Positions 18,487-29,154 of a stretch of DNA of 64,000 bases are shown here, in pieces. The stretch spans positions 239,370-303,369 of the forward strand of contig CAKZLB010000016.1 in assembly GCA_937124965.1 (NCBI GenBank). Direction: 5' to 3'. Position 1 is the first letter of the stretch. Each line of letters opens with the position of its first letter. A program made the position numbers and the translations under genes. The notes beneath the pieces were generated by a model that made no database searches, was not told where the DNA came from, and worked only from the letters and a program-made list of their open reading frames with translations. The DNA comes from an uncultured Bacteroidota bacterium (GTDB taxonomy: Bacteria; Bacteroidota; Bacteroidia; NS11-12g; UBA9320).

Positions 18487-19833
18487 ATGCTCAATTTACA
18501 TGACACCATAGTTGCACCAGCAACACCTGCTGGAGTTTCTGCGATATCTATAGTTCGACTTTCTGGGTTGGATTCAATTGCTATTATGGAAAGCTGCTTT
18601 TCTAAAAAGCTTTTCGATAAAGATGGGTACACTATTCATTATGGATTTGTTAAGGATGGTGAGACAAAAATTGACGAAGTATTGGTTAGTTTATTTCGAA
18701 ATCCAAACTCCTACACGGGAGAAGATTCTATAGAAATATCGTGTCATGGTTCACCGTACATTGTAAAACGTGTGATCGAAACACTTATCAAGAGTGGAGC
18801 GAGAATGGCGGACCCTGGAGAATTTACCTTACGTGCATTCTTAAATCAAAAATTAGATTTGGCCCAAGCGGAGGCAGTCGCGGACATGATACACTCCAAT
18901 AGTGAAGCAAGTTTACAACTAGCGATTAGCCAGATTCGTGGAGGATTTAGCGATGATATTAAATACTTACGACAAGAATTAATAGACTTCGCCGCATTAA
19001 TTGAATTAGAGAATGATTTCGGTGAGGAAGACGTTGAATTTGCGAATCGACTTCAATTACGTGAATTAATAGATAAACTATTAACCCAAATAGAAAAGTT
19101 GAGGACTTCTTTTATCTCTGGAAACGTATTGAAACACGGAATTAATACCGTGATCGCTGGAAAGCCAAATGCAGGCAAAAGCACTTTACTCAATGCATTG
19201 TTAAACGAAGAGCGTGCAATTGTTTCTGATATTGCTGGAACAACTCGAGACACTATTGAAGAACTCTTCACCTTAAAGGGGGTGCAGTTTCGATTAATTG
19301 ACACAGCAGGGCTGCGTGAAAGTGAAGATGCGATTGAGCAGATTGGAGTTGGCAAAGCAAAAACAGAAATGAACAAAGCCGAATTGTTGATTTACCTGTT
19401 TGATGTAAAAACCACCACTCCTCAGGAGTTAGAATTAGAACTTGAGTCGCTCCCAATCACTAAAAATCGTGTGATTGCAGCCAATAAAAGTGACGAAATT
19501 ACCATTGACAGAAAGGACTGGCCGGAAGGAGTTCTGTTTATTTCAGCCAAGCAAAAGAACATAGACAGCTTAATAACCGCTTTAGAAAAACTCGTCGAAA
19601 CCTATGAATTTGGCAACGAAACTATGGTTACCAATGCACGTCATGCCGATGCATTAGCCAAGAGTTCAGAATCGTTACAAGCGGTCTTAGAAGGACTGGA
19701 GTTTGGCATCACCAGCGACTTAGTTGCGTTGGATATTCGCACGTCTTTACACTATCTTGGTCTCATTACCGGGGAAGTTACCAACGACGAAGTACTGGAT
19801 TCGATATTTGGGAGGTTTTGTATTGGGAAGTAG
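18487..19833 (+). CDS. mnmE: tRNA uridine-5-carboxymethylaminomethyl modification GTPase MnmE
   Basis: 448 residues. With MnmG it forms the cmnm5U34 modification on wobble uridines of several tRNAs. Seen: the N-terminal formyl-THF-binding domain (HDTIVAPATPAG), a helical domain, the inserted G domain (P-loop GKPNAGKS at 225-232, DTAG at 272-275, NKSD at 333-336) and the invariant C-terminal CIGK, whose cysteine is catalytic. Length is normal. mnmG is not in the window. It has its own promoter-like box just upstream. Confidence 0.97.
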   Translation: MLNLHDTIVAPATPAGVSAISIVRLSGLDSIAIMESCFSKKLFDKDGYTIHYGFVKDGETKIDEVLVSLFRNPNSYTGEDSIEISCHGSPYIVKRVIETLIKSGARMADPGEFTLRAFLNQKLDLAQAEAVADMIHSNSEASLQLAISQIRGGFSDDIKYLRQELIDFAALIELENDFGEEDVEFANRLQLRELIDKLLTQIEKLRTSFISGNVLKHGINTVIAGKPNAGKSTLLNALLNEERAIVSDIAGTTRDTIEELFTLKGVQFRLIDTAGLRESEDAIEQIGVGKAKTEMNKAELLIYLFDVKTTTPQELELELESLPITKNRVIAANKSDEITIDRKDWPEGVLFISAKQKNIDSLITALEKLVETYEFGNETMVTNARHADALAKSSESLQAVLEGLEFGITSDLVALDIRTSLHYLGLITGEVTNDEVLDSIFGRFCIGK

Positions 19834-19941
19834 TTAACTATTAAACACCCACTATAATTAAGCTAACAGGTGAGTTGCATTTTTTGGAAGAACTAAATCA
19901 AAAATTGGATAATACTGCACTACTAAATTATCACTGTATGC

Positions 19942-19949
19942 ATAATTTT
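19942..19949 (+). promoter_or_regulatory. Bacteroidota -7 box (TAATTTTG)
   Basis: TAATTTTG matches TAnnTTTG about 100 bases before the ATG of the large secreted protein at 20049. It is the only good match in the 215-base gap after mnmE. Confidence 0.4.
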
Positions 19950-20048
19950 GCTTGAGATTTTCCTAAATTTACCCCTCCATCGAGTTAATGCAACAGAAAC
20001 ATCCAAACAGCCATTCGACAGGTGGGAAGTAGTTTAACATCATCGAAT

Positions 20049-23000
20049 ATGAGTTCTTACAGATATTCCACTAAATGGTTGAAAGTGTTTAGACGTTTCA
20101 CCCAATTTGTCAATGAATTAGTTTTAGAAAAAATTCGGATAATCATGCTTCTTTTGATGTCTGTCTCCACAACTATCACAAAGGCTCAAGTCGTTGAAAA
20201 TGTAATCGCCACAGAACAGCCCATTTCCGAAGTTGTTTCGTATGAAAACAATCTGATACTATGTGGTAGTTTTACTGAAATTGGTCGTCCTGGGCATGGG
20301 TTCTACAAGTTAACCAAAGATTCATTTTTGTGGATTGATGATAAAGATTTTAATATTCATGGAACTGACGTTAAGGTTGTTAAAGACGGTGTAGGTGGTT
20401 TTTTTGCAATTGGAAATATTGAAACAATAAATGGTTATAACGTTAACGATATTTTAGTTCATGTTAATGTTGACGGTATTCCTGACCCAAAGTTTAATCA
20501 TGAGTACGGTTATGAAGACAGGAGAGTTTCACCATTTGATTCAAGTGATGGTGTTTTTACCTCAATCAAACAATATGGTGACACGCTCTTCCTTGCTGGA
20601 AAAATATCTAATGTGGATAGTGTAAAGGTGTCAGGACTAATAGCATTTAGAATTTCCACTGGAGAACTCATAGACTGGAATCCAGAGTTTATTTATGATA
20701 ACATCGATTTTGAATCTGCTGGCAACCTGTTAATATGCACAAGCTTTGCGAATGAATACCATGAGAATTTTCAAGAGAATATGTTCAATTTTGACATGAA
20801 GACATTGGAGTTCAGACGTGGTATTTCAACTAATGATTGGTTTTTTAATTCAGTTAAATTTGATTCTCAAGCCATGTATTTTGCAGGAGAACATCTTGAA
20901 ATGCAAAGCCCTAATAAATATGGTTGGGTTGAACGTGGAATATCAGTATTTAGCAAGTTTGATCATCAAATGCCTATTAGGTCACCAAAAACAAATGGGT
21001 TTGTAATTGATTTGGTGAGTGACAATACAGGAGGGTACTATGCTGCTGGGTCATTTACAAGAATTGATCAACATTATATTTCAAACTTGGCTAGGGTCGA
21101 CTCAAGAGGATATGTAGACACTTCTTTTAACCTTCAAATCATTGGTCAAGTTGAAAAGCTTTTAATTTTAAATAGCATTTTATATATCGGAGGAAGAATT
21201 TCCTCTGCAGGTGGAAAATCCGTTAAGGATATTTGCGCCTACGATCTCAATACTAAATCATTTGTAGACCCAGGGTTCACTATGGAGGTCAGCAGAGGAC
21301 TGAGTGATTTAGTTGAAATGATATCTTATGCGGACAGCTTTATAATTATTTCAGGGTTGTCTAAATTTAATAAAGTAACCGTTGAAGAAGGTTGTGTTTT
21401 AATTAATACTATTTCTCGAAATCGAGTGTACTTTCCTCCAAATGGAATATATTATATGAAACTTAATGGAGACGATCTATTGTTCGCTTCTGGTAAACCT
21501 CAAGGTAGTAATAGTAGTAGTCTTCATAGGAATTCAATTTACAGATACAACTTAAAAAGTAGAACATTTGATACCACGGGTTGGGAAGGTTTAGGTGTCT
21601 CTTATGGTTTAATTACTGGTATTGAAATCACAGATTCGAACATTTTTGTTGGAGGAAGTTTTTCAGTGGTAAAGAATGGAGTTACGTATTCAAATCTTAT
21701 TAAATTCAATCGATATACTGAAGAACTAATGGACTGGAAACACTATGATTTTAAACAAATTAGTTTAGAAAGAGTCAAGTGTTTTAAAGTGGTTAATGAT
21801 TCTATATGGTTTGTTAGCCAAGACAACATAAAAGTAGTAGACGTTAAAACAGGAGGGGTTTCTAAATCAACGCACAATTTTGACATTGGTTTAACAGGAA
21901 TCACCTCATTTGGGAATAAAGTTTATTTGTTTGGAAGATTTCGTTTCTTGGATTTCACGGCTTCAACAGTAATTAGAACCAATTTGGATGGGACAAGTGT
22001 AAATAAAAAGTTTCATCACAGTGAAGGCATTTCCGATTTGGCGGTCACCGAAGATTACATCTATATTTTAGGTGAAAATACTAGAGAGCTATTAAAAGTC
22101 AGCCGCAAAGATTATACAACAACGTCATTGATTACATTTTTAGGTGCATCTTTCAAGGCTCAACAGATAATTATTCAGGACACGGTGGCATATATATCAG
22201 GTTATTTCAACACCTTACAAACACCCGATCGCACGCAACATAGTAGAGATGGATTGTTGGCATATGATATTAAAAATGAAAAGGTTTTACCCGCTGATGC
22301 CGCGATATTTAATCGCTTTTCGACCGTTGCAGTTGTTGCTGTCGACTCGGTGCTTACAGTACAAGGGGGAGAATTGGTTAATATGAATAAAACACCATAT
22401 ATGGCTTGGTACGATGAAAAAGCGGACTCATTTATTTCAAACCCATTGGACCTACTTGGAACCGATGCTAAAGCACGCGTTTATGGTGATAGCTTGTATA
22501 TTCTGAATGGGAATGTCTTAAATAAACAGGGTGAGCGGGAGCGTCAAATTGTAAGTATATATGATTTGAAACGAAAGCAACTCATGTCTCCTATTTTGAC
22601 CCCCGACCCTTATCAGGTTAGGTTTTATGACATGCTTAAATGGGAAAATTATTTGATTATTTGTGGCGCCTTAGGACAAATGGAAAGTAATGTAATAATA
22701 TATGATTTGACCAAAGGGAAGTTATTGACCAACGTGCCAGTTATTAAGTATGCGCATTGTCTTTGGGTCAAGGATTCAATCCTATATGTTGGTGGCGAAC
22801 TCATTAACGTTAACTCCAAAAACAATTCGGGACTAGTTAAAATTAACCTTAGAACAATGGAACTGATACCTTTCCCAGCCTCATTTAAAGGACGTACATA
22901 TATTACGCGTATTCGAGAAGTAGGTGATCGAATTTGTTTGATGAGCTCCGAAGAAAAAGGGATTACTTACATGGGGTATAATTCAGTTCCCTATTTGTTC

Positions 23001-25385
23001 ATTGACCATGAAACTGGTTTGGCTTATGACGAACCAACCCTTGTAGACAAACCTGTTAACGATATTTTTGTTCTGAATGATAAGATAGTTTTCTGCAATG
23101 ACGAGCATTCAAAGGCTTTTGATTTTAACAACTATCTCCCATGGACATCGTTTAACGAACTTCAAGTCAAATGCTCTGGAATGTATAAAAAGGGTGAAAA
23201 GGTATATGCATACGGTCAATCTAAATATACCACAGATCTAAGCTACGGCCATATTGCGGCGTTAACATTTGACTCCTCGTTTTGGACAACTCATGTAAGT
23301 AGCTTTTCACCTAAATCCATGAGCCAAACAGGAGAAGTCCAAATGGTGATTAGAGGAAACGGCTTAGTATCGGGAACAACGGTCAAATTACTCCGTCAGT
23401 CAGATACTATTGTACCAATTTCTGGTTCATATGAATATACGACTGGCGGTGATAAAATCAAGGTGGCCTTCAACAATATGAGCCAACAAGTAGGGAAGTA
23501 CGACTTGCTTATTGACGTACCTAATGATACGGTAATTGCATTGGCTGACACCGTTAAAATTGATTCCTTTTACAATAATGGACTTAGTGTAAATTGGGTA
23601 GGATTCGATACTGTTAGACCATCAACTTGGTATTTCTCTAAATTGTTAATTGCTAATAATTCAAATGCTGATCTAAAAAATGTCCCAGTAATGATCGTTG
23701 TACCAGAAAATGTTTCTTTTCGGTTGGTTGAAGGACTGGTGATAAACAATGAGTTAGTATATTTTGACTCTTCTAAGAACCTTGCAATCGACAGCCTTTT
23801 TGGCAAGCCTTACAAAGGACGCGTTTTTAGTTACGTAGTTCCTAGGATCCCGGCAGAAGCCAATGCCAAAATTGCCATATCACTAAAATTCAAGGTGAGA
23901 ACAAAGGTCGATTTACACGTCGTTGTGCAAAGCCCTTTGCTGGATTCTAGTGATATTGGTAATGCCTATGCAAGATTACATAATATCGTAGATACAAAAT
24001 GTGTGAGAAGTATAATTAGGGATTTTAATACATCTGTGTTAAACAGATCCGAGGTTACTAAGCAAGGAGGTTCTGCACTTTACAGCTTCCAAGATGTGCT
24101 AAAAAATATCAAAGAATTATGCTCGTCAAATGGTCAAAGCCCATTGGTAGCTATGCATACATTGTTAAACAATGATACTCGTACACTTAATGGATATATT
24201 GGGTCTGCGCACAATATTGATGCCTATAGCCATCGTCAAGCTTTTAATTTTATTGAATCTAACCCAAGGCAAATCGTTGTAGTTGAGTCAATTGATCCGA
24301 ATATCAAACTAGGATTAAGTGGTTATGGTAATAAAAACTATGTCAAAAGCATCCCCTCAGATTTGTATTATGAAGTACATTTTGAGAATGACTCATCAGC
24401 CACAGCTTCTGTTCAAAAATTAGTTATAACGGACTCTTTGGATAAGAATAGTTTTGACCTTTCTAGTATTGAATTCAATAACTTTTCCCTTGGCGACTAT
24501 TATTTTCAATTTGAGTCTGGACAAAAACAGATTAATCAAACCTTCGACTTAATTAAAGAATACAATGTTTTAATTTGGGTGCAAGCTTCTTTAAATGCAG
24601 TATCAGGAGTAGTTACATGGAAATTTCAAGCGTTGGATCCTACGACGTTTAGTGTTGACCATCTAAATCCCACAAGTGGCTTTTTGCCACCAAATAGTGA
24701 CCTAAACAATGGAAAAGGTTTTGTTGGTTTTACAGCAAAACGAAAACAATTTGCAGGATCTATTAAAAATAAGGCGTCAATTATTTTTGATAATAATGAA
24801 GCGATTGAGACACCGTTTTGGCATATAAATGAAGATGTCGATAAACCGAGCAGTTTTGTGTTACCACTTCCCCTTGAATTTAAAGGGTACAATTTTAACG
24901 TTTCCTGGACCGGTTGGGATTCTACTTCGGCTGTTAGTTCTTATGATATTTATTATTCCGTTGATAGCACATTATTTTTACCGTGGTTAATAAAAACAAT
25001 GGATACCTCTCACGTTTTTAATGGACGTGATTTAACGCATTACTACTTTTATAGTATTGCAACGGATGCGGTTGGAAATAAAGAGACAAAAGATACTTAT
25101 CATGAGGCGAAGACATTTTTAGGATTGCCGAATACAAATGGTGTTAACAACGGACAAATTAAGTTATATCCCAATCCAAATGATGGTAAGTTCTTTTTAG
25201 AAACTAGTTTGATAAACCCTTATCGATTGATGATTATTAATTCGACAGGACAAATTGTAGGGAACTATGATGATGTGAATTCAGATAAATTGGTTCTAAA
25301 TTTAACTGTTTCGGGATTGTATTACGTTGTTGTAGAGGACGTAAATGGTAATCGATATACATCTAAGTTAGTTGTTTCCAATTAG
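20049..25385 (+). CDS. Large T9SS-secreted protein with propeller-like repeats and type A sorting domain
   Basis: 1778 residues from the ATG at 20049; a GTG at 20022 is also in frame. The n-region of the signal peptide is unusually long (hydrophobic core IIMLLLMSVSTTIT, ending TKAQ near residue 47), so an internal ATG just before the core is possible. Residues to about 1090 hold many repeats of the form ...L.IGG.F......R...., resembling delta-60 or WD-like propellers. From about 1090 come IPT/Ig-like and DUF11-like segments (SIDPNIKLGLSGYGNK), then a fibronectin-like stretch (SWTGWDSTSAVSSYDIYY). The last about 75 residues are a type A T9SS sorting domain (LYPNPNDGKF, then SGLYYVVVED). It is expected on the cell surface or outside. 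Role unknown. Confidence 0.85.
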   Translation: MSSYRYSTKWLKVFRRFTQFVNELVLEKIRIIMLLLMSVSTTITKAQVVENVIATEQPISEVVSYENNLILCGSFTEIGRPGHGFYKLTKDSFLWIDDKDFNIHGTDVKVVKDGVGGFFAIGNIETINGYNVNDILVHVNVDGIPDPKFNHEYGYEDRRVSPFDSSDGVFTSIKQYGDTLFLAGKISNVDSVKVSGLIAFRISTGELIDWNPEFIYDNIDFESAGNLLICTSFANEYHENFQENMFNFDMKTLEFRRGISTNDWFFNSVKFDSQAMYFAGEHLEMQSPNKYGWVERGISVFSKFDHQMPIRSPKTNGFVIDLVSDNTGGYYAAGSFTRIDQHYISNLARVDSRGYVDTSFNLQIIGQVEKLLILNSILYIGGRISSAGGKSVKDICAYDLNTKSFVDPGFTMEVSRGLSDLVEMISYADSFIIISGLSKFNKVTVEEGCVLINTISRNRVYFPPNGIYYMKLNGDDLLFASGKPQGSNSSSLHRNSIYRYNLKSRTFDTTGWEGLGVSYGLITGIEITDSNIFVGGSFSVVKNGVTYSNLIKFNRYTEELMDWKHYDFKQISLERVKCFKVVNDSIWFVSQDNIKVVDVKTGGVSKSTHNFDIGLTGITSFGNKVYLFGRFRFLDFTASTVIRTNLDGTSVNKKFHHSEGISDLAVTEDYIYILGENTRELLKVSRKDYTTTSLITFLGASFKAQQIIIQDTVAYISGYFNTLQTPDRTQHSRDGLLAYDIKNEKVLPADAAIFNRFSTVAVVAVDSVLTVQGGELVNMNKTPYMAWYDEKADSFISNPLDLLGTDAKARVYGDSLYILNGNVLNKQGERERQIVSIYDLKRKQLMSPILTPDPYQVRFYDMLKWENYLIICGALGQMESNVIIYDLTKGKLLTNVPVIKYAHCLWVKDSILYVGGELINVNSKNNSGLVKINLRTMELIPFPASFKGRTYITRIREVGDRICLMSSEEKGITYMGYNSVPYLFIDHETGLAYDEPTLVDKPVNDIFVLNDKIVFCNDEHSKAFDFNNYLPWTSFNELQVKCSGMYKKGEKVYAYGQSKYTTDLSYGHIAALTFDSSFWTTHVSSFSPKSMSQTGEVQMVIRGNGLVSGTTVKLLRQSDTIVPISGSYEYTTGGDKIKVAFNNMSQQVGKYDLLIDVPNDTVIALADTVKIDSFYNNGLSVNWVGFDTVRPSTWYFSKLLIANNSNADLKNVPVMIVVPENVSFRLVEGLVINNELVYFDSSKNLAIDSLFGKPYKGRVFSYVVPRIPAEANAKIAISLKFKVRTKVDLHVVVQSPLLDSSDIGNAYARLHNIVDTKCVRSIIRDFNTSVLNRSEVTKQGGSALYSFQDVLKNIKELCSSNGQSPLVAMHTLLNNDTRTLNGYIGSAHNIDAYSHRQAFNFIESNPRQIVVVESIDPNIKLGLSGYGNKNYVKSIPSDLYYEVHFENDSSATASVQKLVITDSLDKNSFDLSSIEFNNFSLGDYYFQFESGQKQINQTFDLIKEYNVLIWVQASLNAVSGVVTWKFQALDPTTFSVDHLNPTSGFLPPNSDLNNGKGFVGFTAKRKQFAGSIKNKASIIFDNNEAIETPFWHINEDVDKPSSFVLPLPLEFKGYNFNVSWTGWDSTSAVSSYDIYYSVDSTLFLPWLIKTMDTSHVFNGRDLTHYYFYSIATDAVGNKETKDTYHEAKTFLGLPNTNGVNNGQIKLYPNPNDGKFFLETSLINPYRLMIINSTGQIVGNYDDVNSDKLVLNLTVSGLYYVVVEDVNGNRYTSKLVVSN

Positions 25386-25598
25386 GGTAGTCAAGACTTG
25401 ATGAATGCCGCATAGTGATTAGTGCTCAAGTTGTAATACATACAAGAGCACTGCACGCGATATTAACTGCGCTAAAAATGATTCGTCAAATTTTTATTCA
25501 TCAATCAAAAAAAGGGTTTAAAAAAGTGATTTTTAATATCTAAATCAACGAATTTAATTTTTTGGATACAGATAATCACATAACTCGTGACAGTTTTT

Positions 25599-26081
25599 CT
25601 AATAATCTTCCGAGTATTTGCCGATTTCTTTGTTGCTTCCCGTGCGTACTGTTTTGAGATAAAAGACCTTTGCATCATCTATCTTTTGACTATATAGCGT
25701 TGTGAACTGAGACCCTTTCATCGCTGCCCATTCCTCTGGGAAATACGGCTGAAATATATTTCAGCTTACAGCTACTCTAGCATCTAAATTGATATATTTT
25801 GAGGGAATATCATCAAAAGATGTGACACCAATTTCGTCAACAATTATTATCGAATAAGGAACATCGCTGACTTTAGAAGTTACTTGATTTTCCTCCTTTA
25901 ATGGCGATTTATATGTTTCCGAATTATTGTCATCCGTATAATCAGCACCAGTCGGGGCATAGATGAGTTGAGCATTTTCAATGCCTTTAATTGAATCGTA
26001 AGTATGCATAAATTCCTGTTGGATTTCGCCGCAAGAAGCTAGAAACATAGTTAATAGTAAAATTTGAAGTGTTTTAATCAT
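25599..26081 (-). pseudogene. Lipoprotein gene interrupted by one nonsense codon (paralogue of 29155-29637)
   Basis: A lipoprotein signal (MIKTLQILLLTMFLASC) opens a frame that stops at a TGA (25763-25761). Reading through, the same frame continues with NIFQPYFPEEWAAMKGSQF and ends KEIGKYSEDY at 25599. Full length is 160 codons, exactly that of the intact paralogue at 29155-29637, where the stop position is an arginine (SRNIFQ). So a single change, most simply CGA to TGA, breaks the gene; there is no frameshift. A truncated 106-residue lipoprotein could still be made. Confidence 0.88.
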
Positions 26082-26528
26082 ATCCTTAAAATAGTGGTCT
26101 AAGTTATAGGTAAATACCGAATCACCTTTTGTTTAAGAAGAAGAGGTGACGCATAATGTCAAACCTTTTGATTGTGCTTCGGCAGTATTTTTACAAAAAA
26201 AAACAAGGACCTTCCCTCATTAACCTTCAGCAGCCACTTCGAAAAATCAAGAATCACACATTGTAGTTATATTATGTCTTAAACACAAAATCCAAAAATA
26301 GTCTAGAGAATATTTGCGTTTTATAAGGCTTATAATTTTCATAATAGTTTTTAGAAGTATTGTACGAGGCAATAAATCAAAACTTTTTCATTCTATATCA
26401 TTCGTTTTCTTTTTGTCCCCTAAATCTTCTTAGTTATTTCTTAGTTTGATGTTGAAACACCTGTAAACACTGGGATAATAGGTTCTGTATTGGAAAGTAA
26501 GCAACACGACCCATCCTTAATCAAATAG
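26082..26528. other. 447-bp intergenic stretch, no gene seen
   Basis: Strongly AT-rich with several homopolymer runs (for example ten A at about 26195). No convincing reading frame, RNA gene, repeat or terminator was found. It holds the upstream region of the broken lipoprotein gene and the 3' flank of the FG-GAP protein gene. Confidence 0.6.
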
Positions 26529-27884
26529 TCACTTAAGTATAGTAATTAATTTGGTTGTTACCAGATTATCATGAAGCACGGATAGTTTATAAATTCCAGA
26601 AGGCAAATGACTTACATATATTTTCGTTGTGTTTTTTGCTGCTTCCACATCAAATTTCATTTGCTGCCCTTGCATATTAAAGATTGCTATCTGTTCTCTG
26701 ACCTCACGTCTGTCTACAAAGGCAACAGTTAAAACATCCTTGACTGGATTTGGATAAACGCTTAGTCTATTTTGAGGTGTTAGAATAATTGCTCCAATTT
26801 CTGTTGTGTCGTTTTCATACCAAAAAACGTTCGCTCCATCAGATATTGAGATGACGTCTATGTCTTGGTCACCATCTATATCGGTCGCATAAACGGCGGA
26901 TGCTTCTTTTGCATTATTGTTGATTATCTTTTGTTCAGAAAACAACTCGTTCCCTTTATTCTCATACCAAGCAACCTTATCATCAAACTTAGAAGCGGAT
27001 AGTACATCAATGTCGCCGTCACCGTCTAAATCAGTGGCATAAACGGAGTTGGGATGGTCTGCACTCGTTGTAATTAACATAGGAGGGGAGAAAATACCCG
27101 AGCCATTATTCTTGTACCACACAATAGAATCATCTTTACACGCCGTAAGTATGTCTAGCGCGCTATCTCCGTCTATGTCAATCATATGGATCGACGTTGT
27201 ATGGGTTGCACTGTTATGAATTAAGTACGGTTCGGAAAAGCCATCGTTACCCAAATTTTCATACCATCTGAGTTCGCCGCCCCACAAGGTAGCGGAGAGC
27301 ACGTCTACGTCGCCATCACCGTCCAAATCTCCGGCTCGCACTAAAGGATAATCGTCATAACTTTTCCTCTGAAAAATCATTTTTCTAGTGGAGAAAGTGC
27401 CGCTACCGTTGTTTTCAAACCAAAAAATCTTTTGATCATTTTCTGCGGTTGCAAGCACGTCCATATCGCCATCACCATCTAAGTCTTGAGCATACACCGA
27501 CCAAAACCAATCCCATTCGATTTCTATCATTACTTTCTCCGTAGAAAAGCCACCTTTTCCATCATTTTCACACCATACGACCCGGTAACTATGGCAAAGT
27601 ATAACGTCCAAATCGTTGTCGCCATCTAAATCAGCCGCGAACGCCGAAGCTTGTTTTTCAGATTGGTCGCCAATTGTATGTTTCTCAAAACGGCCACTAC
27701 CTAAATTCTTATACCACCGGTTAGGTAATAGGATGTCCATGTCTTCATCTCCATCTAAATCAAATGCATTTACATTTTGTTCCTTTGAAAAATGGCTAGT
27801 TCCAATTGCTTTTTTATCCGAAAACTGCGCTTGGGATGTTATCGCTGTTATAAGTATGGTTATGACTGTGATGCTTATTTTCAT
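26529..27884 (-). CDS. Secreted FG-GAP/VCBS seven-repeat propeller protein with T9SS sorting domain
   Basis: 451 residues. Signal peptide about 1-19 (ending TSQAQ). Seven repeats of about 47 residues each carry a calcium-loop motif of the type DLDGDGDMDVL (others read DLDGDEDMDIL, DIDGDSALDIL, DIDGDQDIDVI) and a W(Y/F)EN strand; seven such units suggest a closed beta-propeller like integrin alpha chains. The last about 75 residues are a type A T9SS sorting domain (LSVYPNPVKDVL; LPSGIYKLSV). Expected to be secreted or surface bound; ligand unknown. Confidence 0.9.
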   Translation of the reverse strand: MKISITVITILITAITSQAQFSDKKAIGTSHFSKEQNVNAFDLDGDEDMDILLPNRWYKNLGSGRFEKHTIGDQSEKQASAFAADLDGDNDLDVILCHSYRVVWCENDGKGGFSTEKVMIEIEWDWFWSVYAQDLDGDGDMDVLATAENDQKIFWFENNGSGTFSTRKMIFQRKSYDDYPLVRAGDLDGDGDVDVLSATLWGGELRWYENLGNDGFSEPYLIHNSATHTTSIHMIDIDGDSALDILTACKDDSIVWYKNNGSGIFSPPMLITTSADHPNSVYATDLDGDGDIDVLSASKFDDKVAWYENKGNELFSEQKIINNNAKEASAVYATDIDGDQDIDVISISDGANVFWYENDTTEIGAIILTPQNRLSVYPNPVKDVLTVAFVDRREVREQIAIFNMQGQQMKFDVEAAKNTTKIYVSHLPSGIYKLSVLHDNLVTTKLITILK

Positions 27885-28338
27885 GTCGCTTTATCTTTTG
27901 AATGGAGCGTCGAGACGCGAAATTTAAACTTTTCAAATCAAAAAAAATGATCCGTGTCAAATTATGTTTCTGACCAAACGACCATTTTTGTTCAAGCACA
28001 TTGTTTTTAACACCTGTTTGTATTTATCAAGACGTATACAACTTATATGTTGCTAACAACGATACTTTTTCCAGAAAATGGCCAGAGTTTGGTATGACCA
28101 AATTTGCTGAAAAAATACGATTTGACATGTCTCACTATTTATGAGTGTCCACAAATAAAGAGCCATATATATCAGACAAACCGATTGTTTTTAGATAAAG
28201 TCGTAAACGTAAGATTCCTAGTTTGGACGAAATAAGTGGAATACAACGTAGTCATGCAAATATTAAGGAGACAAATTCTTTATGGAATACGAAATCGCTT
28301 CTTTTTAGTCTAGTGTTAAACGTTAAGGCAAAACCCAA
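27885..28338. other. 454-bp intergenic stretch, no gene seen
   Basis: The sequence lies between two minus-strand genes. It is AT-rich and I see no credible coding frame, RNA gene or repeat. It should contain the promoter of the FG-GAP gene, but no exact TAnnTTTG box was recognised. Confidence 0.6.
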
Positions 28339-29067
28339 TTACTTAAAAGTTATCTTGTTATCGGAATCCCAAACAGCTTCAAGATTTTCCTCTTCTATTT
28401 GCCCTTCTTTACTAAAACTTCCTGAGCCGTCATTATTTATTTCAAAATTCCAAGAGAGATGCTGCGAAGACGATCCAAATCTAATGGACGAATCCGTTCT
28501 GTCCCAATACTCACCACCAGAACTAAAATCAAAGTCCAAAGACCCCGAGGACTTATCTCGTAATTGAGAAACGGCATAATTAAATAATAAACCCTTCTTT
28601 TCTACAAAATCATACTCTTCATTACGGTAGTAAAAGATGGAGTCTGTATTTGTGCTATCTACATACGTTCCGATATAATGGTCATTTGAAATATTAATTC
28701 TTCTTCTGTAAGAGTTCCTACTGTAATCTGTGCTACTAGAATCCCAAATTTTATTTACCTGCTGATACTGATCTGTAACCGCAAACAAACTATCAATATA
28801 AAATTCGAATGATTCTTTAGTTGAGTTAAAGTTGGCCTGCAATGTTTTTACTTTATCATTATCTTGAGGGTCGTATTGGAAATCTGGTAAGACTAACGTC
28901 GAGGTGTTCCCAAATAATACAGGAAAATCAACCGGAAGTAATTCGGGTACTTCCGTCTTTATTTCGGGCGTTGGTTCATCGTCTTTACAACCGAAAGTGC
29001 AAAGAATTATGCATAAAGCTAATACTTGAAAAATTGATTTTTTGGGGATTATTACTTGAAATGCCAT
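28339..29067 (-). CDS. Lipoprotein of unknown function
   Basis: 242 residues from the ATG at 29067; an in-frame ATG two codons upstream is also possible. The N-terminus is a lipoprotein signal with lipobox CTFGC (cysteine near residue 27) followed by an acidic tether (KDDEPTPE), typical of exported Bacteroidota lipoproteins. The rest is rich in Ser, Asp and aromatic residues, with many Y/F-N-S pairs, suggesting a beta-rich fold; no known domain was recognised. It neighbours two copies of another lipoprotein family. Confidence 0.7.
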   Translation of the reverse strand: MAFQVIIPKKSIFQVLALCIILCTFGCKDDEPTPEIKTEVPELLPVDFPVLFGNTSTLVLPDFQYDPQDNDKVKTLQANFNSTKESFEFYIDSLFAVTDQYQQVNKIWDSSSTDYSRNSYRRRINISNDHYIGTYVDSTNTDSIFYYRNEEYDFVEKKGLLFNYAVSQLRDKSSGSLDFDFSSGGEYWDRTDSSIRFGSSSQHLSWNFEINNDGSGSFSKEGQIEEENLEAVWDSDNKITFK

Positions 29068-29154
29068 ATCCAAATCTAAAAAAAAAACGTAAAGTGTAAA
29101 AAAAATGCATATTGTGTTGATAGTTTTAGACCAAAATAACTCGCTTGCACGACC

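Noticed and set aside
19053..19376. Minus-strand open frame inside mnmE
   Set aside because: It overlaps the GTPase domain of mnmE, whose motifs are all intact, and has no recognisable protein character.
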